Shown here: one piece after another, positions 35,381 to 45,676 of the stretch
How the letters are laid out: each line of letters opens with the position of its first letter
How positions within the stretch are numbered: the stretch's first letter is position 1
Assembly (NCBI RefSeq): GCF_002278135.3
Contig: NZ_CP029425.2
Location: forward strand, 4,130,001-4,194,000
Origin: Bradyrhizobium ottawaense
Lineage (GTDB): Bacteria; Pseudomonadota; Alphaproteobacteria; Rhizobiales; Xanthobacteraceae
Direction: 5' to 3'
Length of the DNA stretch: 64,000 nt
The notes under the pieces: generated by a model
The model's input: only the letters and a program-made list of their open reading frames with translations
Told to the model about the DNA's origin: nothing
Databases searched by the model: none
Made by a program: the position numbers and the translations under genes

Positions 35381-36408
35381 TGAGCACGCGGGCCTTCATT
35401 ACCGGTGTATCCGGAACGGAACTGACCGCCGTCGAGCGGGAGTTTATCCGCGACCAGCGCCCATGGGGCTTCATCCTATTCAAGCGCAATGTCGCAACGC
35501 CAGCTCAAGTCGCTGCACTGGTTGCGGAATTGCGGACGGCGGCAGGTGCTGCCGACGCGCCCATCCTGATCGATCAGGAAGGCGGTAGGGTACAGCGGCT
35601 CGGTCCGCCGCACTGGCCGGTCTATCCGCCGGGCGCCGTTTTCTCGACCTTGTACGACACTGATTCGGCGCTCGGGCTCACCGCGGCGCGCCTGTCCGCC
35701 CGCCTGATCGCGGCTGATCTTGCCGATCTCGGCATCACCGTGGATTGCCTGCCGCTGGCCGACGTGCCCGTCGAGGGTGCCGATGCTGTCATCGGGAACA
35801 GGGCCTATGGCACCGAGCCCGGCAAGGTCGCGGCGATCGCGCGCGCGGTCACCGAGGGCCTGGAGCAGGGCGGCGTGTTGCCGGTGCTCAAGCACATCCC
35901 CGGCCATGGCCGGGCCACTGCCGACACCCATTTCAAGCTGCCGACGGTCGATACGCCCAGGGACGAGCTGGAACGGACCGACTTCGCCGCCTTCAAGCCG
36001 CTGTCGGACCTGCCGATGGCCATGACTGCACATGTTGTGTTTAGCGCGGTCGACCCCGCCCATCCGGCGACGACATCTGCGACAATGATTGCTGACGTGA
36101 TTCGCGGCGCAATCGGGTTCCAGGGTTTGTTAATGAGTGATGACGTGTCGATGAACGCGCTGTCGGGGAATATCGCCGAGCGGACCCGCGCCATCTTCGC
36201 GGCCGGCTGCGATGTGGCCCTGCATTGCAACGGCAATATCGAGGAGATGCGCGAGGTCGCCGGCCAGACACCTGAGCTGTCGGGCAGGGCGCTGGAGCGG
36301 GCGAACGCCGCGCTCGCCGCGCGCAAGGCGCCGCAACCGCTCGATCGCGTCGCCGCACGCACTGAGCTGGACGCATTGATCGCACGGGCAAACACGGCAT
36401 CGGCATGA
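35380..36408 (+). CDS. nagZ: Beta-N-acetylhexosaminidase (NagZ)
   Basis: 342-residue cytoplasmic GH3 enzyme that removes GlcNAc from recycled GlcNAc-1,6-anhydro-MurNAc peptides, making the signals that can induce AmpC-type beta-lactamases. Catalytic features: GFILFKRN, LIDQEGGRVQRL, KHIPGHGRATADTHFKLP (Asp/His acid-base loop) and LMSDDVSMNAL (nucleophile Asp). The ATG lies within a hairpin and has no good Shine-Dalgarno. Its stop overlaps the scpA ATG by 4 bp (ATGA), so scpA is translationally coupled. Confidence 0.95.
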   Translation: MSTRAFITGVSGTELTAVEREFIRDQRPWGFILFKRNVATPAQVAALVAELRTAAGAADAPILIDQEGGRVQRLGPPHWPVYPPGAVFSTLYDTDSALGLTAARLSARLIAADLADLGITVDCLPLADVPVEGADAVIGNRAYGTEPGKVAAIARAVTEGLEQGGVLPVLKHIPGHGRATADTHFKLPTVDTPRDELERTDFAAFKPLSDLPMAMTAHVVFSAVDPAHPATTSATMIADVIRGAIGFQGLLMSDDVSMNALSGNIAERTRAIFAAGCDVALHCNGNIEEMREVAGQTPELSGRALERANAALAARKAPQPLDRVAARTELDALIARANTASA

Positions 36409-37244
36409 CCGCAGAAATTCTATCTTTCGAAACCGGGCGGCCCGCAGAGCTTGCCGAGGGTGAGCCGGCGTTGGTGGTGGACGTCGAGGGCTATGAGGGT
36501 CCGCTCGATCTGCTGCTCGCGCTGGCGCGGCAGCAGAAGGTCGACCTCGCCAAGATCTCGATCCTGGCGCTGGCCGACCAGTATCTCCACTTCATCGAAG
36601 CCGCGCGAAAGATCCGGCTCGAGCTCGCCGCCGATTACCTCGTCATGGCGGCATGGCTCGCCTTCCTGAAGTCGCGCCTGCTGCTGCCGGAGCCGCCGAG
36701 CGCGGAAGGCCCGAGCGCCGAGCAGATGGCGACGGCGCTCGCCAACCGCCTGCGCCGGCTGGAGGCCATTCGCGAAGCCGCCAACCGGCTGATGAACAGG
36801 CAGCAATTGCTGCGCGACATCTTCCCGCGCGGCGAGCCCGAGCAGATCGCCGAGATCAAGCACCCGAAATACACGGCGACGCTGTACGATTTGCTCACCG
36901 CCTACGCCTCGCAGCGCCAGTCGCGCGTGCTGGCGAGCGTGCATCTGGCCAAGCGCACGGTGTGGTCGCTCGCCGAGGCGCGCGCCACGCTGGAGCGGCT
37001 GGTCGGCAGCATCAGCGAGCAGGACGATTGGGGCGTGCTCGACGACTTCCTGGTCCGGCACGTCGCCGATCCGACGCAGCGCGCGACGGTGTTCGCCTCG
37101 AGCTTTGCTGCTGCGCTCGAATTGGTGCGCGAAGGTCAGCTGGAGCTGAACCAGAAAGAGGCGTTTGCGCCCATCTATTTCCGGAAGGGGCGCCCCAAAC
37201 CGGTGCCGGACGCAGCTCCTGCGCCTGATGCGCCGGTCGGTTAA
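36405..37244 (+). CDS. scpA: Segregation and condensation protein A
   Basis: 279-residue kleisin that bridges the SMC heads in chromosome condensation. Diagnostic text near the N-terminus: VDVEGYEGPLDLLLALARQQ, then VDLAKISILALADQYL and ADYLVMAAWLAFLKSRLLLP. The C-terminal winged-helix portion is present (ALELVREGQLELNQKEAFAP, IYFRKG). Coupled to nagZ by a 4-bp overlap and 21 bp ahead of scpB. Confidence 0.96.
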   Translation: MTAEILSFETGRPAELAEGEPALVVDVEGYEGPLDLLLALARQQKVDLAKISILALADQYLHFIEAARKIRLELAADYLVMAAWLAFLKSRLLLPEPPSAEGPSAEQMATALANRLRRLEAIREAANRLMNRQQLLRDIFPRGEPEQIAEIKHPKYTATLYDLLTAYASQRQSRVLASVHLAKRTVWSLAEARATLERLVGSISEQDDWGVLDDFLVRHVADPTQRATVFASSFAAALELVREGQLELNQKEAFAPIYFRKGRPKPVPDAAPAPDAPVG

Positions 37245-37265
37245 GTGCAAGAAGGAGAAGCTGCC

Positions 37266-38030
37266 ATGGCAAGCCTGGCTGAAGTGCGGGTAGAAGAGGC
37301 CGAGCCGATGGAGAACGAATCCCAGGCACGTCCCGAGGAATTGCGGCTGCTGGAAGCACTGCTGTTCGCTTCGAGTGAACCGCTGGATACCGCGACGCTG
37401 GCCAAGCGCATGCCCGAGGGCGTCGACGTCAAGGCCGCGCTCGAGCAATTGCAGGCGGACTATTCCTTGCGCGGGGTGAACCTCGTTCGCGTCGCCAACA
37501 AATGGACCTTCCGCACCGCCGGCGATCTCGCCTGGCTGATGACGCGGGAGAGCACCGAGACCCGCCGCCTGTCGCGCGCGGCAATCGAGGTGCTGGCGAT
37601 CATCGCCTATCACCAGCCGGTGACGCGCGCCGAGATCGAGGAGATCCGCGGCGTCGTCACCTCGAAGGGTACCCTCGACGTGCTGCTGGAGACCGGCTGG
37701 ATCAAGCCGCGTGGCCGTCGCAAGACGCCCGGCCGTCCGCTGACCTTCGGAACCACCGAGGACTTCCTGTCGCAATTCACCCTGGAACAGCTCGGCGATC
37801 TGCCGGGTCTCGAGGAGCTGAAGGGCACGGGCCTCTTGGATTCGCGCCTGCCGACCGGATTCAGCGTGCCGACGCCGTCGGACGACCCGCAGCTCCGCGA
37901 GGACGAGGATCCCTTGGAACCGGGCGAGGATCTCGATCTGGCGCTGGCGCCTGCGGTTGAGCCCGAGACTCCGGAGGAGGCACCGGAAGGCGGCCAAGAG
38001 GAGGGCGGCGAAGGCGGCACCGAAGAGTGA
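37266..38030 (+). CDS. scpB: Segregation and condensation protein B
   Basis: 254-residue partner of ScpA with two winged-helix domains (LRLLEALLFASSEPLDTATL; LSRAAIEVLAIIAYHQPVTR, VTSKGTLDVLLETGWIKPRG). The last ~55 residues are an acidic Glu/Pro/Gly tail typical of the alphaproteobacterial forms. ATG at 37266 follows AAGGAG; the open frame upstream adds only seven residues. The ScpAB pair acts with SMC; smc itself is not in the window. Confidence 0.95.
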   Translation: MASLAEVRVEEAEPMENESQARPEELRLLEALLFASSEPLDTATLAKRMPEGVDVKAALEQLQADYSLRGVNLVRVANKWTFRTAGDLAWLMTRESTETRRLSRAAIEVLAIIAYHQPVTRAEIEEIRGVVTSKGTLDVLLETGWIKPRGRRKTPGRPLTFGTTEDFLSQFTLEQLGDLPGLEELKGTGLLDSRLPTGFSVPTPSDDPQLREDEDPLEPGEDLDLALAPAVEPETPEEAPEGGQEEGGEGGTEE

Positions 38031-38197
38031 GGCCTTTGCGTTTTACCGGTGCCCTGCGACCGGTTAACACTAGCAAGATTACGTAGTGCCAACAGCGAAT
38101 TGGCGCTGCCTTGGTCCTTGTTTTTGACACCCGCCAAGCCTAGGTTTCAGTGAAGATCGGCCGGGTCCCCGGCCATGCGCGTTTGGAGGGTTGCAGG

Positions 38198-38431
38198 ATG
38201 GGTTCACTCAGCATTTGGCACTGGATCCTGGTGATCGCAGTGGTCCTGCTGCTGTTCGGCCGCGGCAAGATTTCGGATCTGATGGGCGACGTGGCGCAGG
38301 GCATCAAGGCGTTCAAGAAGGGCATGCAGGACGACGACAAGCCCGCCGAGAAGCCCGAGCCGGCCAAGTCCATCGAGCACAACAATGCGCCGACCGCGGC
38401 GCGGTCCGACGTCGGCAGCAAGGCCGTCTGA
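38198..38431 (+). CDS. tatA: Sec-independent protein translocase protein TatA
   Basis: 77-residue pore-forming Tat subunit: short N-terminal TM segment ([19 protein letters not shown]), hinge ([13 protein letters not shown]), amphipathic helix ([15 protein letters not shown]) and polar tail. The FGRG and FKKGM signatures are those of TatA rather than TatB. The ATG follows GCAGG. First gene of tatABC; it is 167 bp from scpB, enough for its own promoter. Confidence 0.96.
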   Translation: MGSLSIWHWILVIAVVLLLFGRGKISDLMGDVAQGIKAFKKGMQDDDKPAEKPEPAKSIEHNNAPTAARSDVGSKAV

Positions 38432-38519
38432 GCCAAAGAGCACGCGAGACGCGGGGTGCGGCCCGATCCTGCGCGCAAGGGATTGGGTCGGCTGCGGCTT
38501 CGCGTGAACGGAAGACCTC

Positions 38520-39035
38520 ATGTTCGACATCGGGTGGAGTGAACTGGTCCTGATCGGGGTCGTGGCCTTGATCGCCATCGGCCCGAAAGAGCTGCCGGGC
38601 GTGCTGCGCATGGTCGGACAGTGGATGGGCAAGGCCCGCAAGATGGCCGCCGAATTCCAGGGCCAGTTCCAGGAAGCGATGCGCGAGGCCGAAATGGCCA
38701 ACCTCAAGAAGAGCTTCGACGAGGTCAAGGAAGCCGCGACCGGCTTCAATCCGCTGTCCTCGCTCCAGAAGGACGTCAGCGACGCGCTCCGCGTCGACGC
38801 GCTGGACAAGCCCGCCGAGACGCCGACCACGACGGCTGTCGAACCACCGGCGACTTCAATTGAAGCGCCTGTCACTCCTACCACTCCGGAAGCGCCGACG
38901 CCCGCGACCTTCATGGAAGCCGAGGCGCATGCGGCTGCGAACGAGCCGCTCGCCATCACCCGTGAGGTCGAGCAGGCGCAGGTTGCGCAGGACACCGCGC
39001 CATCCGAAGCGATCAAGGACGCCAAAGCGTCATGA
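38520..39035 (+). CDS. tatB: Sec-independent protein translocase protein TatB
   Basis: 171-residue twin-arginine signal-recognition partner of TatC. N-terminal TM helix with [20 protein letters not shown] and the TatB hallmark [13 protein letters not shown], followed by a long amphipathic helix ([20 protein letters not shown]) and a Pro/Thr/Glu-rich tail typical of rhizobial TatB. Its stop overlaps the tatC ATG by 4 bp (ATGA). Confidence 0.96.
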   Translation: MFDIGWSELVLIGVVALIAIGPKELPGVLRMVGQWMGKARKMAAEFQGQFQEAMREAEMANLKKSFDEVKEAATGFNPLSSLQKDVSDALRVDALDKPAETPTTTAVEPPATSIEAPVTPTTPEAPTPATFMEAEAHAAANEPLAITREVEQAQVAQDTAPSEAIKDAKAS

Positions 39036-39847
39036 GCGACGCCGATATCGAGGCCAGCAAAGCCCCGCTGATGGACCACCTGATCGAGCTGCGCTCGCGG
39101 CTGATCAAGGCGCTGCTCGGCTTTGGCGTGGCCTTCATCTTCTGCTTCTTCTTCGCCAAGCAGATCTACAACGTGCTGGTCTGGCCGTTCGTATGGGTCG
39201 CGGGTCCGGAGAATTCCAAGTTCATCTACACGGCGCTGCTGGAATATTTCATCACCCAGCTCAAGCTCGCTTTGTTCGGCGCCGGCTTCATCTCGTTTCC
39301 GATCGTGGCGACGCAGATCTACAAATTCGTCGCGCCCGGGCTGTACAAGCACGAGAAGCAGGCCTTCCTGCCGTACCTGGTCGCGACCCCGTTTTTCTTC
39401 GTGCTCGGCGCGGCGCTGGTCTATTTTGTCGTGCTGCCGATGCTGGTCCGCTTCTCGCTCGGCATGCAGCAGGCCGGCAGCGACGAGACCGCGCAAATCC
39501 AGCTTTTGCCCAAGGTCGGCGAATATCTGTCGCTGATGATGTCGCTGATCTTCGCCTTCGGCATCGCCTTCCAGCTTCCGGTGATCCTGACGCTGCTCGG
39601 GCGGATCGGCATCGTGACCTCGAAGATGCTGCGCGAGAAGCGCCGCTATTTCATCGTCATCGCCTTCGTCATCGCGGCGGTGCTGACCCCGCCGGACGTG
39701 CTCAGCCAGTGCTCGCTCGCGCTTCCCTTGCTCTTGCTCTACGAGGGTTCGATCATCGCGGTGGGGATGGTGGAGAAGAGGGCGGCGGCAGCCTCGCAGG
39801 CGACCACCGGCACCGACGTGTCGACGCCGGCCAATCCGGCGGAGTAG
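39032..39847 (+). CDS. tatC: Sec-independent protein translocase protein TatC
   Basis: 271-residue six-TM inner-membrane core of the Tat pathway, binding RR signal peptides. Signatures: [15 protein letters not shown] at the N-terminus, [31 protein letters not shown] (F-P-L-x(3)E variant), and [14 protein letters not shown]. The last 25 residues are an Ala/Thr-rich cytoplasmic tail. Translationally coupled to tatB; a hairpin follows. Confidence 0.97.
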   Translation: MSDADIEASKAPLMDHLIELRSRLIKALLGFGVAFIFCFFFAKQIYNVLVWPFVWVAGPENSKFIYTALLEYFITQLKLALFGAGFISFPIVATQIYKFVAPGLYKHEKQAFLPYLVATPFFFVLGAALVYFVVLPMLVRFSLGMQQAGSDETAQIQLLPKVGEYLSLMMSLIFAFGIAFQLPVILTLLGRIGIVTSKMLREKRRYFIVIAFVIAAVLTPPDVLSQCSLALPLLLLYEGSIIAVGMVEKRAAAASQATTGTDVSTPANPAE

Positions 39848-39872
39848 GGCGCTTTCGCTCTATCATAGCGCC
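39848..39872 (+). terminator. Hairpin after tatC
   Basis: GGCGCT immediately downstream of the tatC stop pairs with AGCGCC at 39867-39872 around a 13-base loop. No T-tract follows, so it is a weak terminator or 3'-stabilising structure. Confidence 0.35.
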
Positions 39873-39888
39873 ATTCAGCCCATGATTC

Positions 39889-41316
<1,428 letters not shown>

Positions 41317-41410
41317 GGCGTGTTACCTGCCTGAAACGCAGAAACGTTTGGTTGCGAAGATCGGGCGGCCGGCTATCCTGCCGGCCACCCGCAACGCGAA
41401 CCCTCCGTTC

Positions 41411-41773
41411 ATGGCCTTGCACCGCGACATCTTCTGGGTCGGCCGACAATGGGCGGTGACGGGGGCCGGGATCCAGGCCGTCGATCAGCGCCTGCGCGGC
41501 GTGCTGGACATCGAGATCGCCCGGCTCTGGGACGACGATCTCGTGCAGAGCCGGCGGGCCAAGCCCGGTGTGAACGCTGCCGACTTCGACAACGCGCTGA
41601 CGGTGGCGCGCGAACGCTTTCCGCGAGAGCCGGAGCCGGATGCGTTCGTTGCGCAATTGGAGGCGCTCGGCGTGATCGAGGCTGCCGTCGTCAGTCCGGC
41701 GGTGCCTGCGATGAGTCTGCGTGCTGAGGGGCGGCTGGCGCGCTTCCTTCCACAATGGCGCATCCGCCGCTAA
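41411..41773 (+). CDS. Conserved hypothetical protein of Bradyrhizobium type
   Basis: 120-residue soluble protein starting MALHRDIFWVGRQWAVTGAG, with LWDDDLV and a probable helix FDNALTVARERFP. I recall closely similar hypothetical proteins in Bradyrhizobium, without function. The frame extends upstream to 41348, but similarity and the look of the sequence favour the ATG at 41411. It lies 94 bp after serS and 97 bp before surE. Confidence 0.65.
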   Translation: MALHRDIFWVGRQWAVTGAGIQAVDQRLRGVLDIEIARLWDDDLVQSRRAKPGVNAADFDNALTVARERFPREPEPDAFVAQLEALGVIEAAVVSPAVPAMSLRAEGRLARFLPQWRIRR

Positions 41774-41870
41774 CGGGTTCAGGCAGGAACCCCTGATCAG
41801 CCGGTTTGCCTGATCGGCCGGAGCCGGATAAGACGGCTTGGACCCCGCTTTTTTGGAATCGAACCTCCGC

Positions 41871-42638
41871 ATGCGCATTCTCTGCACCAATGACGACGGC
41901 ATTCACGCCCCCGGCCTCAAGGTGGTCGAGGAAATCGCGCGCGCGCTGTCCGACGACGTCTGGGTGGTGGCGCCCGAGCTCGACCAGTCCGGCGTGTCGC
42001 ACTCGCTGTCGCTGAACGATCCCTTGCGCTTGCGCGAAGTCGGGCCGCGGCACTTTGCCGTGCGCGGCACGCCGACCGACTGCGTCATCATGGGCGCGCG
42101 CCATATCCTCGGTGCCAAGCTGCCTGACGTCGTGCTGTCCGGGGTCAACAAGGGCCGCAACGTCGCCGAGGACGTGGTCTATTCCGGCACCATCGCCGGC
42201 GCGCTGGAAGGCACCATCCTGGGGTTGCCGTCATTCGCGCTGTCGCAGGAGTTCAGCGTCGAGACCCGCGAGCGCCCGCCATGGGACACCGCGCGCAAGT
42301 TCGGGCCCGACATCCTGCGCAAGGTGATTGCCGCGGGCATTCCGAAGGACACGGTCATCAACGTCAATTTCCCGTCCTGCGCGCCGGAGGATGTGCTGGG
42401 CATCCGCGTCACGCGCCAGGGCAAGCGCAATCTCGGTTTCCTCAGGATCGACGAGCGCCAGGACGGCCGCGGCAATCCCTATTTCTGGATCGGATTCGAG
42501 CGCGCCGCGATGATGGATACGCCGGCCGACGGCACTGATCTGGCGGCGCTTCGCGAGCGCTATGTCTCGGTCACCCCGCTCAGGCTCGACCGCACCAACG
42601 AAGCGTTTTCGGAAGAGCTCAGCGCGACGCTGAAGTAA
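41871..42638 (+). CDS. surE: 5'/3'-nucleotidase SurE
   Basis: 255-residue divalent-metal-dependent nucleoside monophosphatase. Metal ligands are D8/D9 in LCTNDDGIHAPG, the serine/asparagine loop is DQSGVSHSLS, and the third loop is SGVNKGRNVAEDVVYSGT. ATG at 41871 gives the standard MRILCTNDDG start. Neighbouring surE and pcm is a classic stress-survival pairing, here interrupted by a receiver gene on the other strand. Confidence 0.96.
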   Translation: MRILCTNDDGIHAPGLKVVEEIARALSDDVWVVAPELDQSGVSHSLSLNDPLRLREVGPRHFAVRGTPTDCVIMGARHILGAKLPDVVLSGVNKGRNVAEDVVYSGTIAGALEGTILGLPSFALSQEFSVETRERPPWDTARKFGPDILRKVIAAGIPKDTVINVNFPSCAPEDVLGIRVTRQGKRNLGFLRIDERQDGRGNPYFWIGFERAAMMDTPADGTDLAALRERYVSVTPLRLDRTNEAFSEELSATLK

Positions 42639-42640
42639 CG

Positions 42641-42745
42641 CTAAAGCGCGATGCGATCAGGATGAATCGTCATCGCGCTTTAGGTTGTCGTTTAAGCATG
42701 ATCTTTTCGGAAAACCGCTGCGCACTTTTCCGGATCATGCTTTAG
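42641..42745. repeat. Two-hairpin dispersed repeat (CTAAAG...CTTTAG ends)
   Basis: First hairpin: CTAAAGCGCGATG (42641-42653) with CATCGCGCTTTAG (42671-42683). Second hairpin: AAGCATGATC (42694-42703) with GATCATGCTT (42733-42742). The element begins CTAAAG and ends CTTTAG and is, from memory, one of the commonest repeats in Hyphomicrobiales. Its right end contains the stop codon of the minus-strand receiver gene and it begins 3 bp after the surE stop. Confidence 0.8.
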
Positions 42746-43113
42746 CCACCGCGAAGCGCGGCTTCGATGGTCTTGCCGAGCGCGTCGAGCTGGAACGGTT
42801 TCTGGAGCGCCGGCCGGTCGCGGTACTGCTCGGGCAGGCCGGAGGAGCCGTAGCCGGTGGCGAAGATGAACGGGCAGCCTTTCGCCTTGATCACGTCGGC
42901 GACCGGCGAGATCACCTTGCCGTTGACGTTGACGTCGAGAATGGCGATGTCGAACTCGGTCGCCTGGGCGAGCCGCATGGCCTCGGTGATGTCGCCCGCC
43001 TCAGCTGCGACCTTGTAGCCAAGCTCTTCGAGCATGTCCGCGACCATCATCCTGATCATCACCTCGTCCTCGACGAGGAATACAGAGCGGCCGGAAAGCC
43101 CTGTCGCGGTCAT
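42742..43113 (-). CDS. Receiver-only response regulator (CheY-like)
   Basis: 123-residue receiver domain: acidic residues in VFLVEDEVMIRMM, phospho-acceptor D60 in FDIAILDVNVNG, FIFATGYG for the Thr switch and LQKPFQLDAL for the Lys. The FATGYG signature is typical of single receivers that partner with HWE/HisKA_2-type kinases in this order. ATG at 43113 is chosen; the upstream extension is not conserved. The stop codon is formed by the adjacent repeat. No kinase lies nearby. Confidence 0.88.
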   Translation of the reverse strand: MTATGLSGRSVFLVEDEVMIRMMVADMLEELGYKVAAEAGDITEAMRLAQATEFDIAILDVNVNGKVISPVADVIKAKGCPFIFATGYGSSGLPEQYRDRPALQKPFQLDALGKTIEAALRGG

Positions 43114-43341
43114 AGTTGAGTCCCTTGCCCATTGCCAAAAACGTTCGCAGATAACACGAATTGACGCAATGCGCGTTTCGACGAACGGATACCTGAAAAT
43201 GGTCATCGCGGCTCGCCCATGGCAAGCCAATTTGTGGTCAAATGCTCCAGGCGAAGGTTATCATGGGTTCCTGAGCAGGAACACGATTCCTGCGCCCGGG
43301 CTTAACGTCCACCGGACCCGGCACGACAGCACAAGCAGGCA

Positions 43342-43992
43342 ATGACCCCCGATCAGCATCCGCCGGAAAAGATGATGTTTCAGCTCTCGCTGAGGCGTCG
43401 GGGCATCAGCGATCAGGCGGTGCTGCGAACCATGGAGGAGGTGCCGCGCGAGCTTTTCGTCGACGAGGCCGATCGCGAGGGCGCTTATCGTGACAGCGCG
43501 CTGCCGATCGCCTGCGGGCAGACCATCAGCCAGCCCTTCGTCGTGGCCTACATGACCGAGCAGCTCCAGCTTCAGAAGCGGCACCGCGTGCTCGAGATCG
43601 GGGCAGGTTCCGGCTATCAGGCCGCCGTGCTGTCGCGGCTCGCCGGCCAGGTCCTGACCGTCGAACGCTATCGCAAGCTTGCCGATACGGCGCGCGCTCG
43701 GCTCGAAAAGCTCGACTGTCACAATGTCGAGGTGATGCTCGGCGACGGGCTCAATCTGGCGCCCAATATCGGCCCGTTCGACCGCATCATCGTCACCGCC
43801 GCAGTGGAGCGGCTTCCGGACAATTTGGTCGAGCGGCTCGAGGTCGGCGGAATCCTGATCGCGCCGGTCGGCCCGCATCAGGGCGTGCAGACGCTGGTCC
43901 GCCTGACCCGCACCGAAGCCGGGATCGAGCGCAAGGAACTCGTCGAGGTCCGCTTCGTGCCGGCACTGCCCGGGGTGGCGCGGGAGCTGTAG
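43342..43992 (+). CDS. pcm: Protein-L-isoaspartate O-methyltransferase
   Basis: 216-residue SAM-dependent enzyme repairing isoaspartyl residues in aged proteins. Signatures: [46 protein letters not shown] (SAM loop), then [16 protein letters not shown] and [11 protein letters not shown]. It is followed 109 bp later by the LysM/LytM lipoprotein gene, matching the common pcm-nlpD order. Confidence 0.96.
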   Translation: MTPDQHPPEKMMFQLSLRRRGISDQAVLRTMEEVPRELFVDEADREGAYRDSALPIACGQTISQPFVVAYMTEQLQLQKRHRVLEIGAGSGYQAAVLSRLAGQVLTVERYRKLADTARARLEKLDCHNVEVMLGDGLNLAPNIGPFDRIIVTAAVERLPDNLVERLEVGGILIAPVGPHQGVQTLVRLTRTEAGIERKELVEVRFVPALPGVAREL

Positions 43993-44101
43993 ATTTCCGG
44001 ATCGGCTGCGCGGCCAACATCTTATTGGGAGGGTTAAGCCGTTATTTACTCGGCGCGTGTTTACTTAAAACACCAGTTCTGTTGCGTACGAGTGAGTAAC
44101 C

Positions 44102-45502
44102 ATGTCCGTCGTCGCCGAGTTGCTTTACTCGCGCCGCGTACCGCAGGTCGCGGTGCTGGCGCTGATCTCCTTCAGCTTCGCAGGGTGCAGCGCCGACATG
44201 TCGTCGCGGCTGTCCCAGTCGAACTTCTCCAACCCCTTCTCCTCTGACCAGACCGGTTCGGTGCAGCAGGCCCCGCCGCCGCAGCAGCGCGAGCTGCCGC
44301 AATATTCGCGGCCGCAGACGCAGCCGGGCTATTATCAGTCGCAGCCCTTGCCGCCGCCGGCGGTGGCCGCACCGCAATCCTATCCCGTCACGGGTGGTGG
44401 TGGCGTGTCCGGAGGCGGGCGCGGCGTCAGCTCCTACGCGCCCCCGGCGCAGCCGCATCTGGAAACCACGGCCACCGTGCCGCCGCGTTCCGTTGCCGCG
44501 GCTCAGCCGGCCGGAGGGACCAAGATCATCGTCGGCACCAGCGATACGCTCGACGTGCTCGCCAAGCGTTATCGTGTCACGCCGCAGGCGATCCTCGCGG
44601 CCAACGGCTACAAGGGGCCGCGTTCGCTCTCGCCCGGCCAGCAGCTGATCATCCCGCATCCGGCCACCGCCGCTGCACCCGCGCCCGCGTTGGCTCCCGT
44701 CGCGGCGGCTCCCGCGATGGCGCCTGCAGCCAAGCCGGTTGCGGCGTTGGCTGCGCCGCCGAGCACCCACTTCGTCAATCACGGCGACACGCTCGCCAGC
44801 ATTGCCCGCAAGAACCATATATCGTCGGCTGAGCTCGCCCGTGCCAACGGCCTCGATCCGTCGGCCAGGCTCAAGCTCGGCACCAGGTTGACCGTGCCCG
44901 GTCCCAAGACCGCTGTCCTCGCGGCGCCGGTTGCGGCGGCTCCCGTGGGGGCTGCTCCGGTTGTCGGGACGCTCCAGCCGGTTGCTGCCGCTCCTGCGCC
45001 CGCCACCAAGATGGCGGCTGTCGCCGCACCGGTGCAGAGTGCTCGGCTGGCCCAGGCCACGACCAATGTCGAAGAGAAGCCCGCCGAGGCTCCGGCGAAA
45101 GCTGCGGAGACCACCAGCGCGCTGCCGACCTTCCGCTGGCCGGTGCGCGGCAAGGTGGTCACCACCTACGGCGCCAAGACCAACGGCAAGTCCAATGACG
45201 GCATCAATCTCGCGGTGCCCGAGGGGACGCCGGTCAAGGCGGCCGAAGACGGCGTCGTCGCCTATTCCGGCAATGAGCTGAAAGGTTACGGCAATCTGGT
45301 CCTGGTTCGGCACTCCAACGGCTACGTCACCGCATATGCCCATGCGAGTGAGCTGATGGTGAAGCGCGGCGATACCATCAAGCGCGGTCAGGTCATTGCC
45401 AAGTCGGGTCAATCCGGGGAGGTGGCGTCGCCGCAGCTCCACTTCGAGATCCGCAAGGGATCGAGCCCGGTTGACCCGCTTCAATTCCTGAACGGGGCGT
45501 AA
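44102..45502 (+). CDS. NlpD-like lipoprotein: LysM domains plus degenerate LytM (M23) domain
   Basis: 466-residue envelope protein. The signal ends in a lipobox (ISFSFAGC, C29), so it is probably a lipoprotein. A Pro/Gln-rich linker is followed by LysM 1 (about 143-186, TSDTLDVLAKRYRVTPQAIL), LysM 2 (about 222-264, HGDTLASIARKNHISSAELA), an Ala-rich linker and an M23 domain (about 345-466). Of the zinc ligands, HxxxD reads SNDGIN and HxH reads QLHFE, with only YAH and the last His kept. This loss is typical of NlpD/EnvC activators of wall amidases rather than enzymes. It lies downstream of pcm. Confidence 0.9.
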   Translation: MSVVAELLYSRRVPQVAVLALISFSFAGCSADMSSRLSQSNFSNPFSSDQTGSVQQAPPPQQRELPQYSRPQTQPGYYQSQPLPPPAVAAPQSYPVTGGGGVSGGGRGVSSYAPPAQPHLETTATVPPRSVAAAQPAGGTKIIVGTSDTLDVLAKRYRVTPQAILAANGYKGPRSLSPGQQLIIPHPATAAAPAPALAPVAAAPAMAPAAKPVAALAAPPSTHFVNHGDTLASIARKNHISSAELARANGLDPSARLKLGTRLTVPGPKTAVLAAPVAAAPVGAAPVVGTLQPVAAAPAPATKMAAVAAPVQSARLAQATTNVEEKPAEAPAKAAETTSALPTFRWPVRGKVVTTYGAKTNGKSNDGINLAVPEGTPVKAAEDGVVAYSGNELKGYGNLVLVRHSNGYVTAYAHASELMVKRGDTIKRGQVIAKSGQSGEVASPQLHFEIRKGSSPVDPLQFLNGA

Positions 45503-45529
45503 GGCCTAAATTGCCTCCGCATTGAAGCT

Positions 45530-45652
45530 GTCGTCGCCCGGCCTGGCCGGGCGACCCAGTATTCCAGAGACAGTCATTGTTGAGCCGAAAAGCCGCGGCG
45601 TACTGGATTCCCCGCTCCAGTGCGTAATTGCGCACAAGGCGGGGAATGACAG
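45530..45652. repeat. Dispersed palindromic repeat after the NlpD-like gene
   Basis: GTCGCCCGG/CCGGGCGAC hairpin, then CAGTATTCCAGAG and GTACTGGATTCCCCGC, ending with GCGGGGAAT that pairs back to ATTCCCCGC across TCCAGTGCG/CGCAC. This is the CCCAGTATTCCAGAGAC type I recall from many Bradyrhizobium intergenic regions. It fills the space between two convergent genes. Confidence 0.7.
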
Positions 45653-45676
45653 TTGTGGGCGGGGCTATAGCTAGCC

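Noticed and set aside
44102..45502. Active M23 metallopeptidase
   Set aside because: At least three of the zinc-site residues are replaced (N for H and D, Q for H).
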